A stretch of DNA of 15,325 bases. It comes from an uncultured Anaeroplasmataceae bacterium (lineage in GTDB: Bacteria; Bacillota_I; Bacilli_A; Acholeplasmatales; Anaeroplasmataceae). Position 1 is the stretch's first letter, and the number at the start of each line of letters is the position of its first letter. The DNA lies in contig CAKQDS010000036.1 in the NCBI GenBank assembly GCA_934229535.1, positions 1-15,325 on the forward strand, in the 5' to 3' direction. Shown in pieces: positions 5,046-13,184 of the stretch. The translations under genes and the position numbers were made by a program. A model generated the notes under the pieces. The model made no database searches. It had not been told where the DNA came from and saw only the letters and a program-made list of their open reading frames with translations.

Positions 5046-6983
5046 ATGAAAATTGAGGTTAAATGTCCATATTGTGGTGAAAAGTGCCTAGTAGATGATA
5101 ATGAAAAAATAGGATTTTGTCCTAAATGTGATGATGAATTTTTAATTAAGTCAGCCTTGGAGGATGAAAATGAGGATGATTTAGATAGTCCAATTCTTGA
5201 AGAAGAATTTACAGATGATTTTGTGATTACAGATGACGTTCTTACTAAATATCGTGGTAGTGATGAAAGTGTTTTGATTCCTTATGGTGTTGTTAAAATA
5301 GATAAATATGTTTTCTCTTCAATTGATGATTTAAAGGAGATAAGCTTCAATGATGAATTAAAAATAATTGGCGAGGCTTCATTTGAGGAATGTAATAATC
5401 TTACTAAAATTATTATTCCAGCAAGTGTTGAAAGAATTGAAGAATGTGCATTCTCAATGTGTAAAAATATTAAATCTATTGAATTTGAAGAAGGATCATG
5501 TCTTAAAATAATTGGTGAAGGCGCTTTTTCCAATTGTGAACAGCTTTCTATTATTAAAATTCCTGCATCTGTTGTAACGATTTCTGACAATGCCTTCAAT
5601 AATTGTACAAGGCTTAGAGAGGTTAGCTTTGAGGATGGATCGCATTTAGTTAGTATTGGTGATTATGCTTTTGCAGGATGTGAGCTTATCCAAGAATTTA
5701 CATTTCCAAGAAGTGTGATTAATTTAGGAAAATCTATTTTTGCAGGTGATGAGCTATTAAGAGAAATTAGCTTTGGCTATGATTCATTACTTGAAAGCAT
5801 TGCTCCTTTTGCTTTTGAAAAGATTCCTAATTTGAAGGAATTTACAATTCCTGAGAATGTAACGCATATTGGTGCTAAGGCTTTCAATGAATGTAATAAT
5901 TTGGAGTCCATTAAATTTGCAGATAATAGTAGCATTACAGAAATTGGTGATTATGCCTTTGCTAAGATGGGAATCAAGGAATTTAATATGCCACCTTCAG
6001 TACTAGTAGTTGGCGCTTATGCCTTTAGTGATTGTCCTAATTTAAAAAGAGTCACTCTAAGTAATAAGCTTAGAGAAATAAAATCATGTGCCTTTGCTAA
6101 GGATATTAATCTTGAGCTAATTAATATTGCTTTATGCTTTGATTTAAAAAATATTGGTGCTTATGCCTTTAGTGAATGTAAATCATTAACTACTATGGCC
6201 TTACCAAGATATTTACCTAAAATTGATATGGGTGCTTTTGCTAATTGTCACAAGCTAAATAAAGTATCTTTACCATTTAATTTAGCTGAGCTTAGCGATA
6301 TGACATTTTATAATTGCCATGAACTAGAAATTGTTAATTTCCCTACTAATTGTGCAACTAAGGTTTTTGGTGATCAAGCATTTTATTGGTGTGATTCTTT
6401 AAGAAAAATTACAATTCCTGATGCTGTTGTAGAAATTCATGATGAGGTGTTTAAGGGCTGTATGTCCTTAGAGGAATTAAATATTTCAAATGATATTGAA
6501 TATATTGGTAAGGAAGCATTATTTGCTAAAAAAATTAATTTTGATTTTTATCAAACGGATTTAAGAGCAAATAAATTTCTGGAATCTGTAATTATGGAGG
6601 ATGATACTGTTGTTTCCTTTAAGGGCTTTACTCATGAGCCAATAAATAATGAAGCACAAGCTCTTGAAGAGGAAGAAAATGTTGAAGCTCCTATTGAAGA
6701 GGTTAAGCCTAAAAAGAAAAAGGGCTGTTATATTGCAACTTGTGTTTATGGTAGCTATGATGGTAATGAGCTTTGGACATTAAGAAGGTACCGTGATGAG
6801 GTTTTGGCTAACCATTGGTATGGTAGAGCATTTATTAAGGTATATTATGCGATATCTCCTATGCTCGTTAAGCTTTTTGGAGGTAATCGCTTGTTTAAAA
6901 AAGTGTTTAGGAGTATACTAGATAAAAAAGTTAAAAGATTAAATAAGAAAGGAATAAGTAATAATTATTACGTTGATAGGTAA
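5046..6983 (+). CDS. BspA-type leucine-rich repeat protein with zinc ribbon and CFI-box C-terminus
   Basis: 645-residue protein with three parts. The N-terminus is a zinc ribbon: CPYC (7-10) and CPKC (25-28). After an acidic linker comes a long array of about 17 LRR_5 (BspA-like) units of roughly 22-25 residues, about residues 62-520, each with a core such as GAFxNCxxL followed by an xIxIPxSV segment. An acidic then Lys-rich linker leads to a C-terminal domain starting GCYIATCVYGSYD (from 560), followed by LWTLRRYRDEVLANHWYGRA and a YYAISP helix. I recognise this as the CFI-box C-terminal domain, whose function is unknown. There is no signal peptide, so it should be cytoplasmic, unlike most BspA proteins. 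AAGGAGG (5028-5034) supports ATG 5046. It lies in the zinc-uptake operon. Repeat arrays of this kind usually bind proteins; the partner is unknown. Confidence 0.85.
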   Translation: MKIEVKCPYCGEKCLVDDNEKIGFCPKCDDEFLIKSALEDENEDDLDSPILEEEFTDDFVITDDVLTKYRGSDESVLIPYGVVKIDKYVFSSIDDLKEISFNDELKIIGEASFEECNNLTKIIIPASVERIEECAFSMCKNIKSIEFEEGSCLKIIGEGAFSNCEQLSIIKIPASVVTISDNAFNNCTRLREVSFEDGSHLVSIGDYAFAGCELIQEFTFPRSVINLGKSIFAGDELLREISFGYDSLLESIAPFAFEKIPNLKEFTIPENVTHIGAKAFNECNNLESIKFADNSSITEIGDYAFAKMGIKEFNMPPSVLVVGAYAFSDCPNLKRVTLSNKLREIKSCAFAKDINLELINIALCFDLKNIGAYAFSECKSLTTMALPRYLPKIDMGAFANCHKLNKVSLPFNLAELSDMTFYNCHELEIVNFPTNCATKVFGDQAFYWCDSLRKITIPDAVVEIHDEVFKGCMSLEELNISNDIEYIGKEALFAKKINFDFYQTDLRANKFLESVIMEDDTVVSFKGFTHEPINNEAQALEEEENVEAPIEEVKPKKKKGCYIATCVYGSYDGNELWTLRRYRDEVLANHWYGRAFIKVYYAISPMLVKLFGGNRLFKKVFRSILDKKVKRLNKKGISNNYYVDR

Positions 6984-6988
6984 AAAAT

Positions 6989-8746
6989 ATGTCAAAATGG
7001 GATTTAACAGGTGTATATAAAAATCATAATGAGTTTATTAAGGATTTAAATAGCCTTGATGAGGATATTAAATACTTTTTAGATTTAAAGGGTAAATTAA
7101 ATAATTTGGAGACAGTTGCTGATTATTATGAGCATGATGAGGCTTTAGGTAAGAAGATTGAAAGAATTTATGTTTATGCTTCAATGAATTATGATTTAAA
7201 TCAAAAGGATAATGAACGTCTTAAGGATTATAATATGGTTTATGAAAAATATAGTGATTTAATTGCTAAGACATCATTTATTACTCCTGAGCTAATTGAT
7301 AATGGTAGTGAAAAGTTTGCTACTTGGATAAAGGAAAATAAAACCCTAGAGGAAAATGCTTATAATATTAAAAAGATGTTTAGAAGCCAAAAGCACGTTT
7401 TTGATGCTAAGCTTGAATATATAATGGCTAATTACCAAACTGCTCTTGGTGGCTATAGTCAAATGTATGATGCTTTGGCTGTTGCTGATAATAACTCATC
7501 AATTGTTAAAATCTCTACTGGTGAAGAATTAGAAATCAACGAATCTAATTTCCGCTATTATTTAGGAATTTTAAAGAATCAAGATGATAGAAGATTAGTA
7601 TTTGAGGCTGTATTTAAATTTTATTATAATCATAAAAATACCTTTGCTGCTTTATATAAAGGAATTATGCAAAGTGATTTAGCTACTGTAAAGAATCGTA
7701 AATATGATTCAATTTTGGATAGCTATCTTGAAAAAAATGCCATTCCTGTAAGTGTTTATGAGTCTTTAATTACAGCTACTAAAAAATATAGTGCTCCTAT
7801 TAAAAGATATTATAAGATAAGAGCTAAATATTTTGGAATTGAAAAGACTCATACCTATGATCGTTTCTTAGATTTTGCTACTTCAAATAAAAAATATAGC
7901 TATGCTGAGTCTAAAAAAATGGTTTTAGAAGCTATGGAGGAGTTTAATCCTGAATTTGCTTTAAAGTGTAAGAGTGTTTTAGAGGATGGAAGAGTAGATT
8001 CAGAGATTGCTGATGGTAAAAGAACTGGTGCTTATTCAACATCAATTTATGAAAATGGACCTTTTATTTTATTAAATCATTCTGGTACTTTGGATGATGC
8101 TTTTACAATTGCTCACGAGGCTGGACATTCTATGCATACCTTATTCTCTAATGAAAATCAGCCTTATGCAACAGCTAATTATGTAATATTTGTTGCGGAA
8201 ATTGCTTCAACATTTAATGAACAAATATTCTTAGATTATATGCTACGTCATAGTAAGGATAAAAATGAAAAGCTATCACTTGTTGCTCAAGCAATTGATG
8301 GACTTCTTGCTACATTTTATCGTCAAGCATTATTTGCTGATTATGAGTATCAGGTTTCAAAAAGAGTTGAGGAGGGCTTAAGTGTAACTGCCTCTGACTT
8401 ATGTAAAATAATGCATGATTTATATTGGGATTATTATGAAATTGATTTAAATGATGAGCCATATAAGGATTGTGTATGGGCATATATTCCACATTTATTC
8501 CATTCACCATTTTATGTTTATCAATATGCCACAAGCTATGCTTCAAGCTTAGCTTTATATCAAAATGTTAAGGAAGGAAAGCCAAATGCTTATGAGAAGT
8601 ATATTGGTTTATTAAAGTCTGGTGGCAGTGATGATCCAGTTGAGCTTGTAGCTAAGGCTGGAGTTGACTTAACTAAGACAGATGCATTTATGGCCGTTGT
8701 TGATAGATTAAATGAATTATTAGATGAGCTTGAAAAGCTTATCTAA
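6989..8746 (+). CDS. pepF: Oligoendopeptidase F, M3B zinc metallopeptidase
   Basis: 585-residue cytoplasmic peptidase that cleaves short peptides. The catalytic HEAGH motif (376-380) gives zinc ligands H376 and H380 and catalytic E377; E404 in FVAEIAS is the third ligand. Typical M3B flanks are GAYSTSIYENGPFILLNHSG before the HEXXH and the Tyr/His-rich WAYIPHLFHSPFYVYQYATS near the C-terminus, which contains substrate-contacting residues. The length is normal (about 600). It starts only five bases after the LRR protein stop with no strong ribosome site, which suggests translational coupling, and it is the last gene before the operon terminator. Its zinc requirement fits its place behind a zinc importer. 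Confidence 0.93.
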   Translation: MSKWDLTGVYKNHNEFIKDLNSLDEDIKYFLDLKGKLNNLETVADYYEHDEALGKKIERIYVYASMNYDLNQKDNERLKDYNMVYEKYSDLIAKTSFITPELIDNGSEKFATWIKENKTLEENAYNIKKMFRSQKHVFDAKLEYIMANYQTALGGYSQMYDALAVADNNSSIVKISTGEELEINESNFRYYLGILKNQDDRRLVFEAVFKFYYNHKNTFAALYKGIMQSDLATVKNRKYDSILDSYLEKNAIPVSVYESLITATKKYSAPIKRYYKIRAKYFGIEKTHTYDRFLDFATSNKKYSYAESKKMVLEAMEEFNPEFALKCKSVLEDGRVDSEIADGKRTGAYSTSIYENGPFILLNHSGTLDDAFTIAHEAGHSMHTLFSNENQPYATANYVIFVAEIASTFNEQIFLDYMLRHSKDKNEKLSLVAQAIDGLLATFYRQALFADYEYQVSKRVEEGLSVTASDLCKIMHDLYWDYYEIDLNDEPYKDCVWAYIPHLFHSPFYVYQYATSYASSLALYQNVKEGKPNAYEKYIGLLKSGGSDDPVELVAKAGVDLTKTDAFMAVVDRLNELLDELEKLI

Positions 8747-8755
8747 GTAGGAAGA

Positions 8756-8784
8756 CACTAGCTTTTTTTGCTAGTGCCTTTTTT
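8756..8784 (+). terminator. Terminator of the zinc/LRR/pepF operon
   Basis: CACTAGC (8756-8762) and GCTAGTG (8770-8776) form a perfect 7-bp stem with a seven-T loop, followed by CC and six Ts. It starts nine bases after the pepF stop. It is the first terminator seen after 2632, supporting a five-gene transcript. Confidence 0.85.
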
Positions 8785-8868
8785 GTTTTTATTTACCATT
8801 TTTGATTTAGCACCATGATTTAGGGAGCCATTAAGTCCATTATTATAATTACGCATTATTTCATTCAT
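8758..8868 (-). CDS. Possible small basic protein, 36 residues
   Basis: On the minus strand ATG at 8868 opens a 36-codon frame ending at TAG (8760-8758). The product starts MNEIMRNYNNGLNGSLNHG and ends Lys/Ser-rich. It has no membrane segment or recognised motif. In its favour, GGTGAT (8881-8876) is seven bases upstream of the ATG, and TATAAT (8900-8895) is in the right place for a -10, although the -35 is weak. Against it, the last codons run through the pepF terminator hairpin, and no terminator is seen beyond. It would be divergent from the 8990 gene. I do not recognise the protein. Confidence 0.35.
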   Translation of the reverse strand: MNEIMRNYNNGLNGSLNHGAKSKMVNKNKKGTSKKS

Positions 8869-8933
8869 TATTTATATCACCATAATATTATATGATTATA
8901 GGCGTTTTTATGGTTACTTAAACATTATTATTC

Positions 8934-8962
8934 TTGCAATAAAAATATAGATTTGGTATAAT
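8934..8962 (+). promoter_or_regulatory. Promoter of the 8990 gene
   Basis: TTGCAA (8934-8939) and TATAAT (8957-8962) are 17 bp apart, with an extended -10 TG at 8954-8955. The predicted start is near 8969, giving a leader of about 20 bases. The rest of the 8785-8933 stretch holds only the possible minus-strand small gene and its promoter. Confidence 0.75.
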
Positions 8963-8989
8963 TAGCATATGTAAAGGATGTGTATTTTT

Positions 8990-9682
8990 ATGAAGTCAAC
9001 TTCACTTATTGATCGATTTGTATTTTTTGGAGATTTTAATAAAATTGTAACTGAGGAAATTCCAACCCTAATTAAAATATTTGATGGCTATAAAATGACT
9101 CAACGTCAGGAACAAACTCAAAATGGTCCAATTACGGTTACAGCATTTGCTAATTTAAATTATGCTATTTCTTTTAGATTTAATCGTATGGATATTGAAT
9201 ATGCTAATAATCCTAACCTAGAAATAAGTGAGTCACTTAAGTTTGCATTAGAAACATTTAAAAATTTCCGTAATACTTATACTAATTTAAAGGGAAATAG
9301 AATATCTTATGTAGGTACAGAATTTATTCCAAATCCTAATAATGAACCACTTGCTGATTTAACAGATGGTCTTGGCTTATGTGATATTTTTGGCGCTGCA
9401 TCTGAATTTAGAATGCGTCTTAATAGCCCAGTTAATATTGCTGGTGAGGCTTGTAATGGCGTTTTAAATATTCAAGAGGGTGCTGTTCAGGATCCTAGTG
9501 GTAATAATTTACCAGCAATTATTGTTATTAATGATATTAATACATTAAGCACTAATACAATAGATCGTTTTGATTTAAATAATCTTTTAGATTTATTTAC
9601 TAATATGATGAAATTAGCTAAGGATAAGAATCAAAAGATTGTTGATATTATTGAAGGAGTAAAAACTGTAAGCTTTGCTTAA
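8990..9682 (+). CDS. Uncharacterised 230-residue cytoplasmic protein
   Basis: Not recognised with certainty. No signal peptide or membrane segment is visible. The N-terminal part (about 1-70) alternates helix and strand with a FRFNRMDIEY strand. The middle has a helix (SLKFALETFKNFRNTY), then NRISYVGTEFIPNP. The C-terminus is helical (DLNNLLDLFTNMMKLAKDKN). The layout loosely resembles TIGR04255-type proteins, but the similarity is too weak to name a family. ATG 8990 is chosen because AAAGG (8973-8977) lies upstream at 12 bases, whereas the earlier in-frame ATG at 8978 directly follows that purine run and has no site. The gene has its own promoter and terminator, so it is a single-gene unit with no informative neighbours. 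Confidence 0.8.
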   Translation: MKSTSLIDRFVFFGDFNKIVTEEIPTLIKIFDGYKMTQRQEQTQNGPITVTAFANLNYAISFRFNRMDIEYANNPNLEISESLKFALETFKNFRNTYTNLKGNRISYVGTEFIPNPNNEPLADLTDGLGLCDIFGAASEFRMRLNSPVNIAGEACNGVLNIQEGAVQDPSGNNLPAIIVINDINTLSTNTIDRFDLNNLLDLFTNMMKLAKDKNQKIVDIIEGVKTVSFA

Positions 9683-9691
9683 TATGAATTG

Positions 9692-9718
9692 AAGCTGCCA
9701 TTTGGCAGTTTTAATTTA
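9692..9718 (+). terminator. Terminator after the 8990 gene
   Basis: AAGCTGCC (9692-9699) pairs with GGCAGTTT (9704-9711), with one G-U pair and an ATTT loop, followed by a T-rich tail. It lies ten bases after the stop. Confidence 0.75.
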
Positions 9719-9725
9719 TTAATAA

Positions 9726-9741
9726 AATAAAACGCTTACAA
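9726..9741 (+). promoter_or_regulatory. cre-like box before the pectate lyase
   Basis: The 16 bases AATAAAACGCTTACAA match the CcpA/LacI-family cre consensus WTGNAANCGNWNNCAW at all fixed positions except two on the left half. The right half CGCTTACAA is perfect. It sits 17 bases before the ATG, where binding would hinder transcription. I see no strong -35/-10 pair; TAAAAT at 9723-9728 is a possible -10 overlapping the box. Carbon-catabolite control would suit a pectinase. Confidence 0.45.
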
Positions 9742-9758
9742 AAAAAGAAGAGGAAAAA

Positions 9759-11672
9759 ATGAAAAAGAAGAGAATATTAATTTTTAGTGCACTTATTTTA
9801 GGAGCTTCACTTGTTTCTTGCAAAGAAAATGAAAATGCTACAAGCTCAAATAATACTCCTAAAAGTGAAGTGGCTAGTAGCATAGAATCATCAAGTAGCT
9901 CGACAACTACTTTAGTTCCATCAATAAGCTCAAGCTCTAGTAAGGTAGAAGAAAACGAATTGCTAAATCAAGGGGCTTTAGGCTTTATTGATGATAGTAT
10001 GCCTGATTTTACGGCATATTTAAATACGGATGCATATGTTAGTGTTTCGACACCAACTGAATTTTTTGCAGCTTTAATGGCCGCAAAATATGATTATACA
10101 TCAGAAGTTACAAACGCTTTAGAAAATACTTATATTGTTCGTAAAAATGTTAGAAAAAATGAAACAAACTGGACTAATGCCTTAAATAAAGGCTTGTATT
10201 TAAAAAATGCTGATGGAACTTTTACAAAAATAGATCCTAGCACACCATGGGATGCAAATGATACAACCTATACATCTACTATGACCTATTATGAGGATTC
10301 ACCATTAGATGAGGTTATATATTCTCAAAGTCTTATAAAAGAAGGTAGCGTTCACGTTATTGAAATTAAAAATGATTTGGACCTTGGCTATAAAAAATTA
10401 ACTGCAGATGATAAGTCTTTAAGCATTGTTAAAGAATTCTCTACAAAGAATGATGCTAAATATACTAAATCAAGTATGTATGAAGAATATGGTATGTCAC
10501 AAATAGCTATTGAAAGAACTAATAATCTTTTAATTTTTTCAAAAAATGGGGCTAAAATTACTCATGGTGGCTTTAAGATTAATTATTCTAAAAATGTAGC
10601 TGTTAGAAATCTTGTGATGGATGAAATGTGGCAATGGGAGGATTCAAGCCTTTCCTCAACCGCTAAGGTTGGTGATTATGATTCTTATGGCTGGGCTTAT
10701 TTTAAGATTGGATTTTCTGATAATATCTGGATTGATCATATGACATTTGGTAAATCCTTTGATGGTCAAATTGATGTTGCAAATCCTTCATTTTCAACTA
10801 AGGGTACATATAAGTATGCACCATATGAGGCTGGTGATACCTCGAGTGTTCATATTTCTTGGTGTAAATTTATGGCAGGAAGTGATGATAAGGACGGCTA
10901 TTTATATAAAATGATGCAGGAAATAGAAACTGATTATCAAAATAAGGGTAATCATTATTTATATTATAATAAATTAAGAGATAGTGGAATTTCCTTTGAT
11001 GATATTTTATATGGAATAGCTATTCCGCAAAAGAAGGCCTTTCTTTTAGGTGATAGTGGTGACGAATATAAATATAATTTGAAGCTTAATGTTTCAATTG
11101 CTAATTGTTATTTTAAAAATATTGAAGATAGACTACCTAAAATTAGAGGTGGTAATGCTTATCTATATAACTCAATTATTGATAATTTTAATTATATTGA
11201 GTATCGTAATAAGCTAAAGAGTTTGAATGCTCAAAGCCTAGTTCAAAGTGTCAATTCTAGTTGGAAATGTGCTCTTGTTAGTCAAGGTATCGTTTGTGGA
11301 AATGGCGGCTCAGTAAGAGTAGAGGGAACAATTTTTAGAGGAATTGAATATTTGCTAAAAAATAATGATTCAACATTAACTAATAATGCCAAGTATCCTA
11401 ATGCTACAGCTTCTGGCGGTTATTTAATAACTGATTCAAGCTATCAATATCTTAAAGATTCCGAAATTATCTATGATGCTAGTAAAATGCCAAATTCAAC
11501 AAGTGGTATTTTAAAGACGGACAATTTTAAGTGGAATACTAAGGATGGTAAGGCTTTATTTGAGCCAATAATTTCTAAGCTAGCAGATATTGAAGATATC
11601 CTTCTTAATTCTAAATATGCTGCAGGTACTAATCTAAATATGAGCAATATATTACTTAAAACTAGATATTAA
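9759..11672 (+). CDS. Pectate lyase-like lipoprotein, polysaccharide lyase family 1
   Basis: 637-residue exported enzyme predicted to cleave polygalacturonate by beta-elimination, a Ca2+-dependent reaction. The signal peptide ends in LVSC with lipidated Cys21, followed by a Ser/Thr-rich linker (about 28-62), so it should be tethered outside the membrane. The parallel beta-helix core shows PL1 marks: NIWIDHMTF (322-330), FDGQIDV (334-340), VHISWCKF, and CYFKNIEDRLPKIRGG, with the RxPxxR pair R458 and R463; R458 corresponds to the catalytic Arg. About 130 residues separate the WIDH and RLP motifs, so the loop after the SWCKF strand is long for the family. AGAGGA (9749-9754) precedes ATG 9759. 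Exact substrate (pectate or pectin) cannot be told. Confidence 0.85.
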   Translation: MKKKRILIFSALILGASLVSCKENENATSSNNTPKSEVASSIESSSSSTTTLVPSISSSSSKVEENELLNQGALGFIDDSMPDFTAYLNTDAYVSVSTPTEFFAALMAAKYDYTSEVTNALENTYIVRKNVRKNETNWTNALNKGLYLKNADGTFTKIDPSTPWDANDTTYTSTMTYYEDSPLDEVIYSQSLIKEGSVHVIEIKNDLDLGYKKLTADDKSLSIVKEFSTKNDAKYTKSSMYEEYGMSQIAIERTNNLLIFSKNGAKITHGGFKINYSKNVAVRNLVMDEMWQWEDSSLSSTAKVGDYDSYGWAYFKIGFSDNIWIDHMTFGKSFDGQIDVANPSFSTKGTYKYAPYEAGDTSSVHISWCKFMAGSDDKDGYLYKMMQEIETDYQNKGNHYLYYNKLRDSGISFDDILYGIAIPQKKAFLLGDSGDEYKYNLKLNVSIANCYFKNIEDRLPKIRGGNAYLYNSIIDNFNYIEYRNKLKSLNAQSLVQSVNSSWKCALVSQGIVCGNGGSVRVEGTIFRGIEYLLKNNDSTLTNNAKYPNATASGGYLITDSSYQYLKDSEIIYDASKMPNSTSGILKTDNFKWNTKDGKALFEPIISKLADIEDILLNSKYAAGTNLNMSNILLKTRY

Positions 11673-11678
11673 ATACTA

Positions 11679-11706
11679 AAGCCTAAGGAATATCCTTAGG
11701 TTTTTT
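11679..11706 (+). terminator. Terminator of the pectate lyase gene
   Basis: CCTAAGGA (11682-11689) and TCCTTAGG (11693-11700) form a perfect stem around ATA, followed by six Ts. It lies about ten bases after the stop. Confidence 0.88.
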
Positions 11707-11742
11707 CTTGTAAATAAGTTCAATTAAGATGGTATATCAACC

Positions 11743-11770
11743 TTGTTTTTTTATAAATATGTGTTAAAAT
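11743..11770 (+). promoter_or_regulatory. Promoter of the MATE transporter gene
   Basis: TTGTTT (11743-11748) and TAAAAT (11765-11770) are 16 bp apart, with TG at 11762-11763 forming an extended -10. The predicted start near 11777 leaves a very short leader before GAGGTG (11780-11785). Confidence 0.6.
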
Positions 11771-11790
11771 CTATAGGTTGAGGTGTAACG

Positions 11791-13140
11791 ATGAACGAAA
11801 ATACGCAAAAATTAACGACGGGATCACTTTGGAAGGGAATCTTAATATTTAGCCTGCCACTATTTGTAACTAATTTGCTTCAGGTTCTTTTTAATATGAC
11901 AGATGTAGCGATAGTTGGAAAATTTTCCGATTCTAATGCTCTTGGTGCTGTTGGGGCAACGCCAATTCTTGTAACACTTTTTACTGGCTTTTTGATTGGC
12001 CTTGGCAATGGTGTTAATGTAGTAGTTGCTAGATTTTTAGGAACGAAGGATGATAAGGGCTTAAAGGAAAGTGTTCATACTGCCTTTGTTTTATGCTTAA
12101 TAATGGGTATCATTATTATGCTACTTGGCTTGTTTTTTTCTAAATATTTGTTAGTGTGGCTAAAGACAAAGCCAAGCTTTATAGATGGAGCTAATTTATA
12201 TTTAAAAATTTATTTTATTGGTATGCCTGCAATGGCGTTATATAATTTTGGTAATGCGTGCTATAGCGCAATAGGTAATACTAAACGTCCTTTAATTTTT
12301 TTAGCAATTGCGGGAATTTTTAATGTTGGTTTAGATTTATTTTTTGTTATATGCCTACATATGAGTGTTGATGGTGTAGCAATTGCATCAGTTGTTAGTC
12401 AATATATTTCAGCTACTTTGTTAATCATTTCCTTAGCTAGAGAAAAGAACGCTATGAGATTAAGATTTAAGGATATTAGAATATATAAAGGAAGAAGTAA
12501 GGTAATAATTGCTTTAGGATTACCATCGGGATTTCAATCAGCAATATTTGCTATTGCTAATTTAGTTATTCAAAGTGGTGTCAATTCCTTTGATGATATT
12601 GTTGTAAAGGGAAATAGTGCTGCTCAAAATGCTGATTCGATAACATTCAACGTTATGGCATCATTTTATACTGCCTGTTCAAGCTATATGAGTCAAAATT
12701 ATGGTGCTGGTAAAAAGAATAGAGTTTTAAATAGTTATTTTGTTTCTTTAATTTATTCATTTTTAACAGGTGCTATTATGGGATTATTGCTTTTAGTATT
12801 TGGTAAACCATTTTTAGGATTATTTACTAATGAAGAGGCAGTTATTAATGCTGGCTATGAAAGAGTTAAAATAATGGCCTTTTCTTATGCCTTTGGAGCA
12901 TTTATGGATAATACGATTTCGGCATCACGTGGAATAGGTAAAAGCTTAATTCCTACAATAATAGTTATTAGTGGCTCATGTGTATTTAGAGTAATTTGGG
13001 TTTATACCATTTTTGCGCATTTTCATACTATAACCTCTCTTTATTTAGTATATATATTTTCCTGGATTATAACAGCTATATTTGAAATTGCTTACTTCAT
13101 ATATGTTTATAAAAAGCAAATAAGATTAATTAAGTCATAG
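11791..13140 (+). CDS. MATE family multidrug/metabolite exporter
   Basis: 449-residue integral membrane antiporter with about 12 hydrophobic segments in two similar halves, as in MATE proteins. The N-terminal signature is clear: SLPLFVTNLLQVLFNMTDVA, then GKFSDSNALGAVGATPILVT and LGNGVNVVVARFLGTKD. A matching second-half segment (ASFYTACSSYMSQNYGAGKK) is present. The family exports drugs, cationic dyes or metabolites using a Na+ or H+ gradient; the substrate cannot be predicted here. GAGGTG (11780-11785) supports ATG 11791. Its own promoter and terminator make it monocistronic. The stop codon lies in the terminator stem. Confidence 0.92.
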   Translation: MNENTQKLTTGSLWKGILIFSLPLFVTNLLQVLFNMTDVAIVGKFSDSNALGAVGATPILVTLFTGFLIGLGNGVNVVVARFLGTKDDKGLKESVHTAFVLCLIMGIIIMLLGLFFSKYLLVWLKTKPSFIDGANLYLKIYFIGMPAMALYNFGNACYSAIGNTKRPLIFLAIAGIFNVGLDLFFVICLHMSVDGVAIASVVSQYISATLLIISLAREKNAMRLRFKDIRIYKGRSKVIIALGLPSGFQSAIFAIANLVIQSGVNSFDDIVVKGNSAAQNADSITFNVMASFYTACSSYMSQNYGAGKKNRVLNSYFVSLIYSFLTGAIMGLLLLVFGKPFLGLFTNEEAVINAGYERVKIMAFSYAFGAFMDNTISASRGIGKSLIPTIIVISGSCVFRVIWVYTIFAHFHTITSLYLVYIFSWIITAIFEIAYFIYVYKKQIRLIKS

Positions 13141-13158
13141 AAAACTATGGCTTTTTTT
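13132..13158 (+). terminator. Terminator of the MATE gene
   Basis: AAGTCATAG (13132-13140) pairs with CTATGGCTT (13145-13153), with one G-U pair and an AAAA loop, running into a T tract to 13158. The stop codon TAG (13138-13140) is the top of the stem. Confidence 0.82.
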
Positions 13159-13170
13159 ATTTATTAATGC

Positions 13171-13176
13171 TATAAT
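13171..13176 (+). promoter_or_regulatory. Extended -10 promoter of the EF-G-like gene
   Basis: TATAAT with TGC directly upstream (13168-13170) is a good extended -10. There is no clear -35 at the usual distance, and the region upstream is the MATE terminator. The predicted start is near 13182. Confidence 0.55.
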
Positions 13177-13184
13177 GAGAGTAA

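Noticed and set aside
5268..6540. Repeated pattern in DNA as tandem repeats or a CRISPR array
   Set aside because: The periodicity is at the protein level (LRR_5 units of about 22-25 residues). The DNA copies are diverged and there are no identical repeats with unique spacers.
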